In this document: piece by piece, positions 8,542-16,973 of the stretch | Layout of the letters: each line of letters starts with the position of its first letter | How positions within the stretch are numbered: the stretch's first letter is position 1 | Assembly: GCF_011045115.1 (NCBI RefSeq) | Contig: NZ_JAAKZG010000017.1 | Location: 45,436 to 109,435, forward strand | DNA: 64,000 nucleotides | DNA from: Mesorhizobium zhangyense | Lineage (GTDB): Bacteria > Pseudomonadota > Alphaproteobacteria > Rhizobiales > Rhizobiaceae | Direction of reading: 5' to 3' | Program-made: the position numbers and the translations under genes | Notes under the pieces: model-generated | The model's database searches: none | Told to the model about the DNA's origin: nothing | Seen by the model: only the letters and a program-made list of their open reading frames with translations

Positions 8542-9756
8542 ATGACCAATACATCAGCCGCGACGAGCCTGCCTGAGGCACCGGTTCTCGACATCGATCC
8601 CTTCTCAGACGAGAACATCGAGAATCCTTATGAATTCCACCGGATACTTCGTGAGACCGCGCCGGTAGTCTTCATCGAGAAGTACAACATGTACGCGGTC
8701 GGCCGCTATGAAGCGGTGCGCACGGTGATGAGCGACTTTGAGCGTTTTACCTCCGAGGGAGGGGTTGGTCTTTCTGACATTCGCAAGCCTGGCGCCTGGC
8801 GCACCGCCAGTCCCATCACCGAAATCGATCCTCCACGCCACACGAAGGTCCGCGGTGCGCTCACCAAGGTGATTTCGCCGATCGTTATCCGCCAATGGCG
8901 GGAGGTGTTCGCGGCGGAGGCGGAGAAAATTGCCGACCGGGTCGTCGAGCAAGGCGAGATAGAAGCCGTGCACGACCTCGTGGAAGCCTTCATTCTGAAG
9001 GCTTTTCCCGACGTTCTCGGTGTCGACATGCCGCGTGAGAATTTTCTCGATATCGGCGAGATGAACTTCAACCAGATCGGCCCGAACAACGAGCTGCTTA
9101 AGAAGTCACTCGAGAAGGTAGAGCCAATCCTGCCTGCTTTTCAGCGAGCCTTCCAGCGCGAGGCGATGCTGCCGGGTGGGTTTGGCGAGAAGATTTTCGA
9201 AGCCGAAGACAAGGGTGAGTTCGAAGCTGGCACTGCCGGCCCCCATGTGCGCTCCTTCCTGCGCGCGGGTGTGGACACCACGATCGCCGGCATTGGTCAC
9301 ACGCTCAACCTTCTGGCCCAAAATCCTGGCGAGTGGGAGAAGATCAAGGCCGATCCAACAAAAGTGCGTGGCGCCTTCGACGAAGCGATCCGCCTGCAGT
9401 CTCCTTCGCAGGTCATGTTCCGCACCACCGTTCGGGATACGGATCTTGACGGTTACCGTATGGCAGGCGACGTCAAGGTCGGCTCCTTCCTGGGTGCGGC
9501 CAATCGTGATCAGCGCAAGTTCGTTGACCCCGATCGCTTCGATGTCGATCGCGAGAGCGCCGGCGTCCATCTGGCACTGGGTGTCGGGCATCACATCTGC
9601 ATCGGACAAATGATCGCTCGGCTGGAAGCGGAGTGCATTCTGGGCGCGGTCGCCCGTCGGGTGAAGCGCATAGAGCTCACCGGTGAACCGAGATATCGCC
9701 TGGTCAATACCTTGCGAACCTTGGAGCACCTGCCGCTGCGCTTGGTGGCAGCTTGA
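8542..9756 (+). CDS. Cytochrome P450 (CYP199-like), P450-2
   Basis: A 404-residue P450 paralogous to P450-1. Start 8542 is chosen because it gives exactly the same length and offset to APVLDIDPF as P450-1; an in-frame GTG at 8494 overlaps the P450-1 stop and would add 16 residues. I-helix AGVDTT keeps the canonical Asp-Thr pair. The heme loop is ALGVGHHICIGQ with Cys353: the usual Phe seven residues before the Cys is Leu, an unusual change near the heme thiolate. The AGVDTT pair suggests the most conventional oxygen activation of the three. Confidence 0.93.
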   Translation: MTNTSAATSLPEAPVLDIDPFSDENIENPYEFHRILRETAPVVFIEKYNMYAVGRYEAVRTVMSDFERFTSEGGVGLSDIRKPGAWRTASPITEIDPPRHTKVRGALTKVISPIVIRQWREVFAAEAEKIADRVVEQGEIEAVHDLVEAFILKAFPDVLGVDMPRENFLDIGEMNFNQIGPNNELLKKSLEKVEPILPAFQRAFQREAMLPGGFGEKIFEAEDKGEFEAGTAGPHVRSFLRAGVDTTIAGIGHTLNLLAQNPGEWEKIKADPTKVRGAFDEAIRLQSPSQVMFRTTVRDTDLDGYRMAGDVKVGSFLGAANRDQRKFVDPDRFDVDRESAGVHLALGVGHHICIGQMIARLEAECILGAVARRVKRIELTGEPRYRLVNTLRTLEHLPLRLVAA

Positions 9757-9779
9757 AAACATAGAAGAAGGTTTCCAAT

Positions 9780-10103
9780 ATGCCGAAAGTTACATTCATC
9801 AATCCTGACGAAACGCGCGTGGAACTGGAGGTTCCTGTCGGGACGAGCCTGATGCGAGCAGCGACGGCGCATGGGCTCGACGGCATAGTCGGCGATTGCG
9901 GCGGGGGGCTTACCTGTGCAACCTGTCATGTTCTCGTTCAGGAAGAGTTTCTGCCCAACACACCCTCCATGACGCCGAACGAAGAGCAGATGCTGGATTT
10001 CACCGCCATGGGCAGGCAGATCAACAGCCGCCTGAGTTGCCAACTCGTCATGACCGAGGAACTCGATGGCTTGACCGTGCGTATCGCAGATCCCCAACTC
10101 TAA
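9780..10103 (+). CDS. [2Fe-2S] ferredoxin (putidaredoxin/palustrisredoxin type)
   Basis: A 107-residue adrenodoxin/putidaredoxin-class ferredoxin. Cluster cysteines at 40, 46, 49 and 87 (C-x5-C-x2-C-x37-C; GDCGGGLTCATCH and LSCQL). It receives electrons from the reductase at 5746-6972 and passes them to the P450s. The gene is 23 nt after P450-2 and is followed by a strong terminator, so 7283-10103 forms one operon. As it is the only ferredoxin in the window it may also serve P450-3 at 15666. Confidence 0.94.
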   Translation: MPKVTFINPDETRVELEVPVGTSLMRAATAHGLDGIVGDCGGGLTCATCHVLVQEEFLPNTPSMTPNEEQMLDFTAMGRQINSRLSCQLVMTEELDGLTVRIADPQL

Positions 10104-10120
10104 GCCCTCTCTTCGCACCA

Positions 10121-10162
10121 AAACGACGGCTCGCTTCCCGGTGAAGCGGGCCGTCGTTTTTT
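10121..10162 (+). terminator. Rho-independent terminator after ferredoxin
   Basis: A long stem (AACGACGGC-CGCTT paired with AAGCG-GCCGTCGTT, small bulge) with loop CCCGGTG, then TTTTTTC. It ends the P450-ferredoxin operon. Confidence 0.85.
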
Positions 10163-10338
10163 CAGGCTTCGAAGTCCGCTTGAACCTGGTGGAAACGTAA
10201 CCGCTTGCGTGTGGTTTCTTCTGCATTTTTTCGAGCATCGAAAGATGTGTGCGATGCGCAAATGGCGAAAGTTGGTGATTTTTGTCATGTTTATTTTTTG
10301 ACTAATATCCTTGAATAACAGATAGTTATAAGTACCGC

Positions 10339-10365
10339 ACTGCAATATTGTTTTCATATTGCAGT
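10339..10365. promoter_or_regulatory. Perfect 10-bp inverted repeat upstream of LuxR-type regulator
   Basis: ACTGCAATAT (10339-10348), 7-nt spacer, ATATTGCAGT (10356-10365), in an AT-rich stretch (about 10240-10400) unlike the GC-rich surroundings, 60 nt before the regulator's ATG. Probably an operator for autoregulation. The rest of the 10104-10424 gap holds only the terminator above and a short GCATCG/CGATGC dyad. Confidence 0.6.
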
Positions 10366-10424
10366 ATTTTCATTTTGAAAGTAATGTCATTTGCAAGCAA
10401 TTGGAATTGCAGGGAGGAAACGCA

Positions 10425-11231
10425 ATGACCGCAGCGCCCTTGGCTAGGGATTCACTATCTGATCGACCCGAAAAACCGGAGGCTCCGTCGCTTTCCGAAA
10501 TAGTAGAAGCCATCGGCCGAGAGGGGTTCGCCGAGCAGGTTCTCGATTATCTCAACCGGTACATCGGCGCTGATCATTGTGCGATTTTTCAGCTGAAGAA
10601 CTACGAACTCTCCGAGGTGGCGTCTGCCAGCCTGGTCGGCGCGGCGATGATGCCGAAATCGGATCTGACTTCCTATGAAGTCAAGCGCCAGTTAAGCCAG
10701 GTCGGATCGTCTGGCGCGCGCGTTGACGTTTGCAACATTACGGGCACGGAGAACACGCGGGGCATTGGCAAACGCCAGCGCATCATGATTTGCGAGCAAA
10801 AAGCTAATGCGTCCTACTGCTTACGCATATTGCGCTCAGCACAACGTGAAAGCCTCTCCGAACCGCAGGTCGAATATCTCCGGCTCATCGCACACCTTTT
10901 GATTTCATTCGTGGCGCGGCATGTCGATCTGTTCGAGCGCAAGCCAAACCTCACGCCGGCATTGACTTCGCTCGACGAGATCCAGAGCTGTGTGATCAGT
11001 GCCACCGACCTCTCGCGCCGCGAAGGCGAGGTTTGCGCGCGTATTCTCTACGGCCTTTCCTCCTGCGGCATCGCGCTCGATCTCGGCATAGGCAAGGAAA
11101 GCGTGATGACCTATCGCAAGCGCGCCTATCAGCGCCTCGGCATCGGAAGCCAGCGCGAGCTGCTTATGTGGTATCTCGCGCTCTGGAGCGCTTTGCATGG
11201 CGGCAATACAGGTGCAGTTGCGGTTAACTAG
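10425..11231 (+). CDS. LuxR-family transcriptional regulator
   Basis: A 268-residue protein with a C-terminal LuxR/FixJ helix-turn-helix (about 203-260: LSRREGEVCARILYGLSSC... then GKESVMTYRKRAYQRLGI). The N-terminal part (about 25-180) has no sure family; it may be a GAF-like sensing domain. Start 10425 has an excellent AGGGAGG site. It stands alone between the P450 operon and the TRAP genes, with its own palindromic promoter. LuxR-type solo regulators usually activate, so it is a candidate for the protein that binds the GTCCC-N8-GGGAC sites, which sit at activator-like distances (about 60-130 nt) from start codons. Confidence 0.85.
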   Translation: MTAAPLARDSLSDRPEKPEAPSLSEIVEAIGREGFAEQVLDYLNRYIGADHCAIFQLKNYELSEVASASLVGAAMMPKSDLTSYEVKRQLSQVGSSGARVDVCNITGTENTRGIGKRQRIMICEQKANASYCLRILRSAQRESLSEPQVEYLRLIAHLLISFVARHVDLFERKPNLTPALTSLDEIQSCVISATDLSRREGEVCARILYGLSSCGIALDLGIGKESVMTYRKRAYQRLGIGSQRELLMWYLALWSALHGGNTGAVAVN

Positions 11232-11258
11232 CAGTATTTTCAGTCAGACCCCGGCTTG

Positions 11259-11288
11259 AGCCCGATGTATTTGCATCGGGCTTTTTTG
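11259..11288 (+). terminator. Rho-independent terminator after luxR-type gene
   Basis: AGCCCGATG (11259-11267) pairs with CATCGGGCT (11274-11282), 6-nt loop, then TTTTTG. Confidence 0.85.
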
Positions 11289-11405
11289 TCCTTGGGAAAA
11301 GGCTCTTCAAGGCTGATGCAAGAGCAGGTGACAGGGTCGTGCGGCGATGACGGAAGCAGGCCATTGTCAATGATGGGGACCTGTTTCTCTCCAACCGGAA
11401 GCGTC

Positions 11406-11440
11406 AAAGGCCGGCGCCCTTTTGTGAGGCGCCGGCCTTT
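11406..11440. terminator. Bidirectional terminator-like hairpin downstream of TRAP operon
   Basis: AAAGGCCGGCGCC (11406-11418) pairs with GGCGCCGGCCTTT (11428-11440) around a 9-nt loop; 25 nt beyond the end of the minus-strand TRAP permease gene. T-tract is short on both sides. Confidence 0.65.
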
Positions 11441-11464
11441 GGTCTTGGGGTAAATGATGCTTGC

Positions 11465-12760
11465 TCAGCCGAAGAACAACCCCGGCAGATACAGTGACAG
11501 GATGGGGAAGGCTGCAATGACAAAGACGCGGATAATGTCGACAGCGACGAAGGGCACAATACCGCGCATGATTGTTGTGATGGGTATTTCGGGTGCGAAG
11601 GATCGCACGACGAAGAGGTTCACGCCGACCGGCGGCGCGATCATGCCGAGTTCGCAAAGTACGATGACAAGAACGCCGAACCAGATGGGATCGTAGCCGA
11701 GACCGGTCACAATCGGGAAGAAGAGCGGAACGGTCAGAAGCATCATCGACAGCTCTTCCATCAGCGCACCGAGCACAATGTAAATCAGGCAGATGACGAT
11801 AATGACGGTGAAGGGCGAAAAGCCGGAGTCCTGGACGAAGGAGAGGAGAGCTGTGTGAGCGCCGGTGTAGTTCAGAAATTCAGTGAAGATCAGCGCCCCG
11901 ATCAACAGTCCGAAGATCACGGCCGTGGCCTGGGCGCTATCCAGCAGGATCTCATAGAGCGTGTTGATGGTGAGGCGCCCGCGCAGCAATGCCAGCACGA
12001 AGGCACCGAAGGCACCGATGCCGGCTGCCTCTGTGGCCGTGAATGTGCCGGAGTAGATGCCGCCCAGCACAAGTGCGAACAGGATCAATACTGGCCATAT
12101 GTTGAGCGTAGCCGCCAGCTTCTCCTGCGTTGAGGAGGGATGTGAGGGGGGCGCCGCCTGGGGGTCGCGCCATGCGGTCCAGCGTACGGCTGCTATATAT
12201 CCAAGGATACCGAGCACGCCTGGAATAAGAGCGGCAGCATAGAGTTTGCCGATATGGGTCTCGGTCATGATGCCGTAGATAACCAGCAACACGCTCGGCG
12301 GAATGATGATGCCGAGCGTTGCGCCGGATGCGATCGTCGCCGCGCTGAGGCTGTCCTTATAACCGAAGGCGCGCATCGAAGGCAGTGCCACCTTGCCCAT
12401 GGTAACGACTGTTGCGACGCTTGATCCGCAGACCATGGCGAAGCCGCCACAGGACAGCACCGTTGCGCTGGCAAGACCAGCCCGGCGGGCACCGAGAAAC
12501 GCCTGGGCTGCCCGGTAGAGCTCTTTCGAAACGCCTGTGCCTGCGATGAAATTGCCCATCAGGATGAAGAGCGGAATCACCACCATGGAATAGGACATGG
12601 CGGCGTCGCGTGTGGTCAACGCCATCATGACGGAGGACTGCTTCCACCCGATGAGAAGGCCGAAGCCAATGAAGCCGGTAAGCCCCAATGCGACGGCAAT
12701 GGGAACGCGGAAAAAAATCATGATGAACGACAGCAGAAACCCTGCGCCTGCAGCAACCAT
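11465..12760 (-). CDS. dctM: TRAP transporter large permease (DctM)
   Basis: A 431-residue, highly hydrophobic large membrane subunit of a tripartite ATP-independent periplasmic transporter, with about 12 predicted segments. Seen: SMVVIPLFILMGNFIAGTG, CGGFAMVCGSSVATV, and the C-terminal LCELGMIAPPVGVNLFVV motif typical of DctM. It uses the sodium or proton gradient to import organic acids delivered by a DctP protein. GGATACCTCC precedes the ATG. Last gene of the minus-strand TRAP operon, 43 nt after DctQ. Confidence 0.94.
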   Translation of the reverse strand: MVAAGAGFLLSFIMIFFRVPIAVALGLTGFIGFGLLIGWKQSSVMMALTTRDAAMSYSMVVIPLFILMGNFIAGTGVSKELYRAAQAFLGARRAGLASATVLSCGGFAMVCGSSVATVVTMGKVALPSMRAFGYKDSLSAATIASGATLGIIIPPSVLLVIYGIMTETHIGKLYAAALIPGVLGILGYIAAVRWTAWRDPQAAPPSHPSSTQEKLAATLNIWPVLILFALVLGGIYSGTFTATEAAGIGAFGAFVLALLRGRLTINTLYEILLDSAQATAVIFGLLIGALIFTEFLNYTGAHTALLSFVQDSGFSPFTVIIVICLIYIVLGALMEELSMMLLTVPLFFPIVTGLGYDPIWFGVLVIVLCELGMIAPPVGVNLFVVRSFAPEIPITTIMRGIVPFVAVDIIRVFVIAAFPILSLYLPGLFFG

Positions 12761-12803
12761 GGAGGTATCCTTACCTGTCTAGTGAGAACGCACCTTTCCC
12801 GTG

Positions 12804-13304
12804 TCACACGGTGAAGGACAGTTCCTCGGTTTCCGACTTGGGTTCAGGTATTTCGAAAGCCTTTGGAATCGTGAGCAGAAAGGCGATGCCATTGACGATC
12901 GCCAGCAATGCCAGGAGATAAAGAATAGGGCCGACGGGAATATGCAGCGACGGCGTTGCGTCGGCATAGCCGATAGCCTTTTGCCCCAGAATGTAGATTT
13001 GCCAGCCGATGAGAAAGAACATCGCTGCGCTAAGAAGGGCCGCCGCGACGTTCATGATACCCCGCAAGACAGGCGAAGTGATCGCGTCGATCAGATCAAT
13101 CACAATATGCTTCTGCCGGAAGGCGACCTGCGGCAACATCAGGAAGATGATGCCGGCCAGCATCAGCTCGGTCACTTCCGACGCGCCGGTGAGCGGATGG
13201 TTCAGGACGTTCCTGCCAAAGACATCGACGAAAGTGAGAAGCATGAGGAGGAAGAGCAGGCACGACGTAGCGATGCCTGTTATCTTTTCGAGGCGGGCGA
13301 ACAT
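12804..13304 (-). CDS. dctQ: TRAP transporter small permease (DctQ)
   Basis: A 166-residue four-segment membrane protein, the DctQ subunit. Seen: early TFVDVFGRNVLNHPLTGASE motif and the central QKHIVIDLI segment characteristic of the family. It partners with DctM downstream and is 27 nt after a DctP gene. Predicted inner-membrane complex; needed to couple the solute-binding protein to the large permease. Confidence 0.9.
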   Translation of the reverse strand: MFARLEKITGIATSCLLFLLMLLTFVDVFGRNVLNHPLTGASEVTELMLAGIIFLMLPQVAFRQKHIVIDLIDAITSPVLRGIMNVAAALLSAAMFFLIGWQIYILGQKAIGYADATPSLHIPVGPILYLLALLAIVNGIAFLLTIPKAFEIPEPKSETEELSFTV

Positions 13305-13331
13305 GGCGGATTTTCCCTTTCGTACCGAGGT

Positions 13332-14369
13332 CTATTCGGTCTTCTGCTCGGCAGCCGCAACTTCGGCTCGCAGTTCAGCGAGCACTGCGGCGGGATCGGC
13401 AAGACCCTTTTCCTTGGCGATCTGGATCCAGCGTTCGTCCAGGGGCGACAGTGCCTTCTTCAAATCCTCGATGAAATCCGGGCTGGCGGTTTCGAGGGCA
13501 AGCGTTGGCGTAGCCTTCATCGTTTCCAGGCCGTCGGCATCGGCGTTGTAGAAGGTGAGCCCCATGGCCTCGGCAAGCTTTTCATGAGAGACCGCGTTGA
13601 TCGCCTGTTGATCCTGTGGCGAAATCCTGCCCCAAGTGTCGGAGTTGACGATGACAGCCAGCGTAGCGTGGTAGATGCCGCCCGGGATGAGCGTTCCGAA
13701 TTTCATCAGGTCGATCATTTTCATATTCTTCAGTGTTTCGGACTGGCTGAGACTGCCATCGATCACGCCGGTCGAAAGCATTTCGAACGCTTCGTTCGAT
13801 GCTTTGAGGATAGGCACCGCACCGACCATGTTAAGCAATTCGGTTGTGACTGGTCCGGTTGCGCGAAGCTTCAAACCCTTGAAATCATCGACGGATTTTA
13901 CCGGCCGGCTGCGCGTGAAAACGTGACCGGGCCCGTTTGAATAGATGCTCATCACTTCGACGCCGGCAAATTCGTCGAGCCCGGCCATGTGCTTGCGGTA
14001 CATGCGGTTGAAGGCAGGTGCGAGTATACGTGTATCGTCGCCGAGAAACGGAAGCTCACCGATTTCGGCAACCGGGAACCTGCCCGGCGTATATCCGGGA
14101 ACGATAAAAGAGACGTCGGCAAGACCGTCGCGGATGACGTCGAACTGACTTTGCGCAGTGCCTACGACCTTTGGCAAAATCTCGACCTTGACGCGACCCT
14201 CCGTGATCTTCTCGATCTCCTGGAACCAGGGATACATCGCATTTTGGTTCACATGGTGTGCGGCAGGCAGCCACGACGAATAGCGCAGCGTCACATTTTC
14301 AGCGAGGGCTGTGGTGACGAGCGATATGCTGGCCACCAAGCCGAGCCCGATAATCCTGCTCATATGCAT
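13332..14369 (-). CDS. dctP: TRAP transporter solute-binding protein (DctP), SBP1
   Basis: A 345-residue periplasmic binding protein with signal peptide (RIIGLGLVASISLVTTALA, cleaved before ENV). DctP signatures: NVTLRYSSWLP, GRVKVEILPK, PGYTPGRFP, and GLKLRATG, where the Arg of this region binds the substrate carboxylate in known DctP proteins. GGAGGAGAA precedes ATG 14369. It is the SBP closest to DctQM and probably the cognate one. Two further DctP paralogues lie upstream in the same orientation. Confidence 0.92.
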   Translation of the reverse strand: MHMSRIIGLGLVASISLVTTALAENVTLRYSSWLPAAHHVNQNAMYPWFQEIEKITEGRVKVEILPKVVGTAQSQFDVIRDGLADVSFIVPGYTPGRFPVAEIGELPFLGDDTRILAPAFNRMYRKHMAGLDEFAGVEVMSIYSNGPGHVFTRSRPVKSVDDFKGLKLRATGPVTTELLNMVGAVPILKASNEAFEMLSTGVIDGSLSQSETLKNMKMIDLMKFGTLIPGGIYHATLAVIVNSDTWGRISPQDQQAINAVSHEKLAEAMGLTFYNADADGLETMKATPTLALETASPDFIEDLKKALSPLDERWIQIAKEKGLADPAAVLAELRAEVAAAEQKTE

Positions 14370-14577
14370 GTTTGTTCTCCTCCGGTTATTCCGAGAGTGA
14401 GCCGTTCCCGGCGGCATACGGCTCCCGGCAAGTCTTTTTGTTGGAGTTTGATTACCAGCTTCGGTGGCGAAGCTGTGTCACTCGCGCCGGGGACAGGCCA
14501 ACGGCCGGTCCATTTGCGCGGTGGAAATAGAAAAGGTCTCTGATGCTTGCAGAAATACCGGGCCTATCTCCCGGCTT

Positions 14578-15609
14578 CTATTGAGCCGAATTGTGGGCAG
14601 CAGCAATTCCGGAGCGAAAATCCGCCAGAATGGCGGCGGGATCAGCAACGCCCTTGGCTTTTGCCCGCTCGATCCAATCATCCTCGATCGGTTTGACAAC
14701 CGCCTGGAACTCTTTCACGAAGTTCGCGTCCACGTGGTCGATCTTGTAGCCAGCATCTTCCATAGCCTTCATCGCGACCATTTCGTTGTCCTGAAAGCCC
14801 TTGCCGATGGATGGCCCGAGCTTCTCGGTGGTGACAGCTTCGATCGCCTTCTGGTCGACCTCCGAAATCTCGGCCCATTTGTCTGGGTTGATGGCGACGA
14901 TGTGTGCGGAATTCGACATGCCGCCGGGAATGATGGTGCCATATTTCATCAGTGGTGCCATATTGTTGACGACGACTGTATCAGCCTGCGTAATTTGCCC
15001 ATCGATTGCCCCGGTCGACAGCAATTCGTAAGCTTCCATCGAAGATTTCAGGATGGGCACGGCGCCGACACGATTCATCGTTGCGGTGATGAAAGTGTTG
15101 GGGCTGCGCAGCTTCAGCCCCTTGAAATCAGCGACTGTCCTGATCGGATGTTTCGCGTTGAAAGGTTGCACCGGAGTGATGTTGTAGACGGCGAGCATCT
15201 TTACGCCTGCAAACTCGTCCAAAGGCAGAAAATGCTTGCGGTAGCTCTGTTCAAACACCCGCGCCATGGTCGATGCGTCATCTCCCAGAAGGGGCAGTTC
15301 CCCCATCTCTATCAACGGGAATCTGCCTGGCGTGTAGGCTGGAATAATGAACGACATGTCGGCCAATCCGTCCCTCACGACGTCGAACTGGCTGAGCGCG
15401 GTTCCGACTGTCTTCGGTAGCATTTCCACCTTGACGCGCCCTTCGGTCGCCTTCTCGATTTCGGCAAACCACGGGAGGAACTGCTTCTGGTTTAGCCAGT
15501 GATTGACCGGCAACCAGGACGAATAGCGGATCGTCACGTCCTGCGAAAATGCGCAAGTCGCGCTCATCGAAAGGCAAAACGCTATGGTCAGCTTAAGAAT
15601 GCTCTTCAT
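14578..15609 (-). CDS. TRAP transporter solute-binding protein (DctP), SBP2
   Basis: A 343-residue DctP paralogue with signal peptide (ILKLTIAFCLSMSATCAFS). Motifs: DVTIRYSSWLP, GRVKVEMLPK, PAYTPGRFP, GLKLRSPN. Ribosome site GGGAGAAAGAG before ATG 15609. No permease genes of its own follow; 208 nt downstream comes SBP1 with the only DctQM pair in the window. It probably delivers a related ligand to the same permease (inference). It is directly downstream of P450-3. Confidence 0.9.
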   Translation of the reverse strand: MKSILKLTIAFCLSMSATCAFSQDVTIRYSSWLPVNHWLNQKQFLPWFAEIEKATEGRVKVEMLPKTVGTALSQFDVVRDGLADMSFIIPAYTPGRFPLIEMGELPLLGDDASTMARVFEQSYRKHFLPLDEFAGVKMLAVYNITPVQPFNAKHPIRTVADFKGLKLRSPNTFITATMNRVGAVPILKSSMEAYELLSTGAIDGQITQADTVVVNNMAPLMKYGTIIPGGMSNSAHIVAINPDKWAEISEVDQKAIEAVTTEKLGPSIGKGFQDNEMVAMKAMEDAGYKIDHVDANFVKEFQAVVKPIEDDWIERAKAKGVADPAAILADFRSGIAAAHNSAQ

Positions 15610-15665
15610 CTCTTTCTCCCTACAGCGTCTGCGTTTTTTCTCTTGAAATTGGGCGCTGCTATCGA

Positions 15666-16889
15666 TCACGCAGCCAGGTCTCTCGTTATACGCAGGGGCA
15701 GCCGGCCCAGCATTCGCATCTGGTTGATGGGCCGATATGTGGGCTCTCCCGTGAGCTTCAGCGACTTCGCGCCCCGGATGAGCGCGGTCAGAATTGCGTC
15801 GGCTTCCAGGCGCGCAATCATCTGGCCGACGCAATTGTGGTCAGCGACGCCGAAGCCCAGATAGTTGCCCACAGTTTCTCGTGAGATGTCGTAGCGGTCC
15901 GGGCTTTCCCACCGGCGCGGGTCGCGATTGGCCGAGCCGATCAACACCGTTACCTTCGTATCTCCAGCGAGACGATAGTCGCCGAGATGCGTATCGCGGA
16001 TCGTCGTGCGCCAGGTGAACTGGAACGGCATATCCATGCGTATCGCTTCCTCGAATGCTGGGCGAACCTTCTTCAGATCGGCTTTGACAAGCGCAAACTG
16101 ATCCGGATTGCGCGCCAGATGATGGAGCGCATGGCCGATCGCGCTGATCGTGGAATCGACACCACCCCCAACAAAGGATCGAACGATATTGGATGCTACC
16201 CCTTCGTCGAGCTGTCCTGCCTCTTCAGCCTCGAACAGAAGGTCCGCGATCGATCCGGGAACGACGCTGCGACGCTGGCAGGCTTCCTCGTACCATTCGA
16301 GGAACGGCTCGGCCTCCTTCATTGCCTTGTCGTAAAGCTCGTTATGTGGACCGCTTTGATTGAAACGCATCTCGGCGATCGCCAGCGCTTCCTTGCGCTT
16401 TAGCTTGACGCCGACGGCAGCCGGAAAAGCTGAGATGACATATGGCTCGGTCACCTCGTTCACTGCCTCGAAATCACCCTTGGCCAGCATTTCATCTGCC
16501 ACAACCTGCGCTTGCGTCTCGAAGAATTCGCGCATCTTGCGAATGACGAGTGGCGACATCGCGCGCGTCACAACAGACCTGATATGCGTATGCAGTGGCG
16601 GGTCGACTTCCTGAAGGCGGCTCGGGATGCGGAATTTTCCCGGCTTGCGGATATCCTGCATGCTGGTGCCGGCGCCTGTCATGAAGCGCGAATAGTCGGA
16701 CAGGACGGTCTTGCATTCCTCATGACGGCCGACCGCGTACATGTCGTACTTCTTCAACCAAACGATCGGCCCGGCTTCCCGAAGTGCATGGTGCATCGGG
16801 TACGGATCAATGAGGTTCTCGATCGACCACGGGTCCCAGTCAAAGACCGGAGGATCGAGCGTCGCAACCGGTTCCGTGGCAACTGACAT
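15666..16889 (-). CDS. Cytochrome P450 (CYP199-like), P450-3
   Basis: A 407-residue P450 paralogous to P450-1 and -2, on the opposite strand and between two SBP genes. Seen: PPVFDWDPWSIEN, DPPLHTHIRS, I-helix GGGVDST (Ser in place of the conserved Thr), and heme loop FGVADHNCVGQ with Cys353. The usual Gly four residues before the Cys is Ala followed by Asp-His, an atypical heme pocket. Start 16889 has AAGGAGG upstream. Co-transcription with TRAP binding proteins suggests import and oxidation of the same acid are coupled. Confidence 0.92.
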   Translation of the reverse strand: MSVATEPVATLDPPVFDWDPWSIENLIDPYPMHHALREAGPIVWLKKYDMYAVGRHEECKTVLSDYSRFMTGAGTSMQDIRKPGKFRIPSRLQEVDPPLHTHIRSVVTRAMSPLVIRKMREFFETQAQVVADEMLAKGDFEAVNEVTEPYVISAFPAAVGVKLKRKEALAIAEMRFNQSGPHNELYDKAMKEAEPFLEWYEEACQRRSVVPGSIADLLFEAEEAGQLDEGVASNIVRSFVGGGVDSTISAIGHALHHLARNPDQFALVKADLKKVRPAFEEAIRMDMPFQFTWRTTIRDTHLGDYRLAGDTKVTVLIGSANRDPRRWESPDRYDISRETVGNYLGFGVADHNCVGQMIARLEADAILTALIRGAKSLKLTGEPTYRPINQMRMLGRLPLRITRDLAA

Positions 16890-16973
16890 CAAATTTCCTC
16901 CTTGATCATTTTGCGGCGCGAAAGTTCCGAGCGTCGAGCGAACGCGACCGGTGGACTAACCGCCTTCCGGGCC

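Noticed and set aside
12801..13940. Plus-strand open frame of 379 codons opposite DctQ and DctP
   Set aside because: Antisense to certain TRAP genes; no motif of its own.
14399..14424. GAGCCGT/ACGGCTC dyad between SBP1 and SBP2
   Set aside because: No T-run on the coding strand of these genes; it may only attenuate, so not called a terminator.
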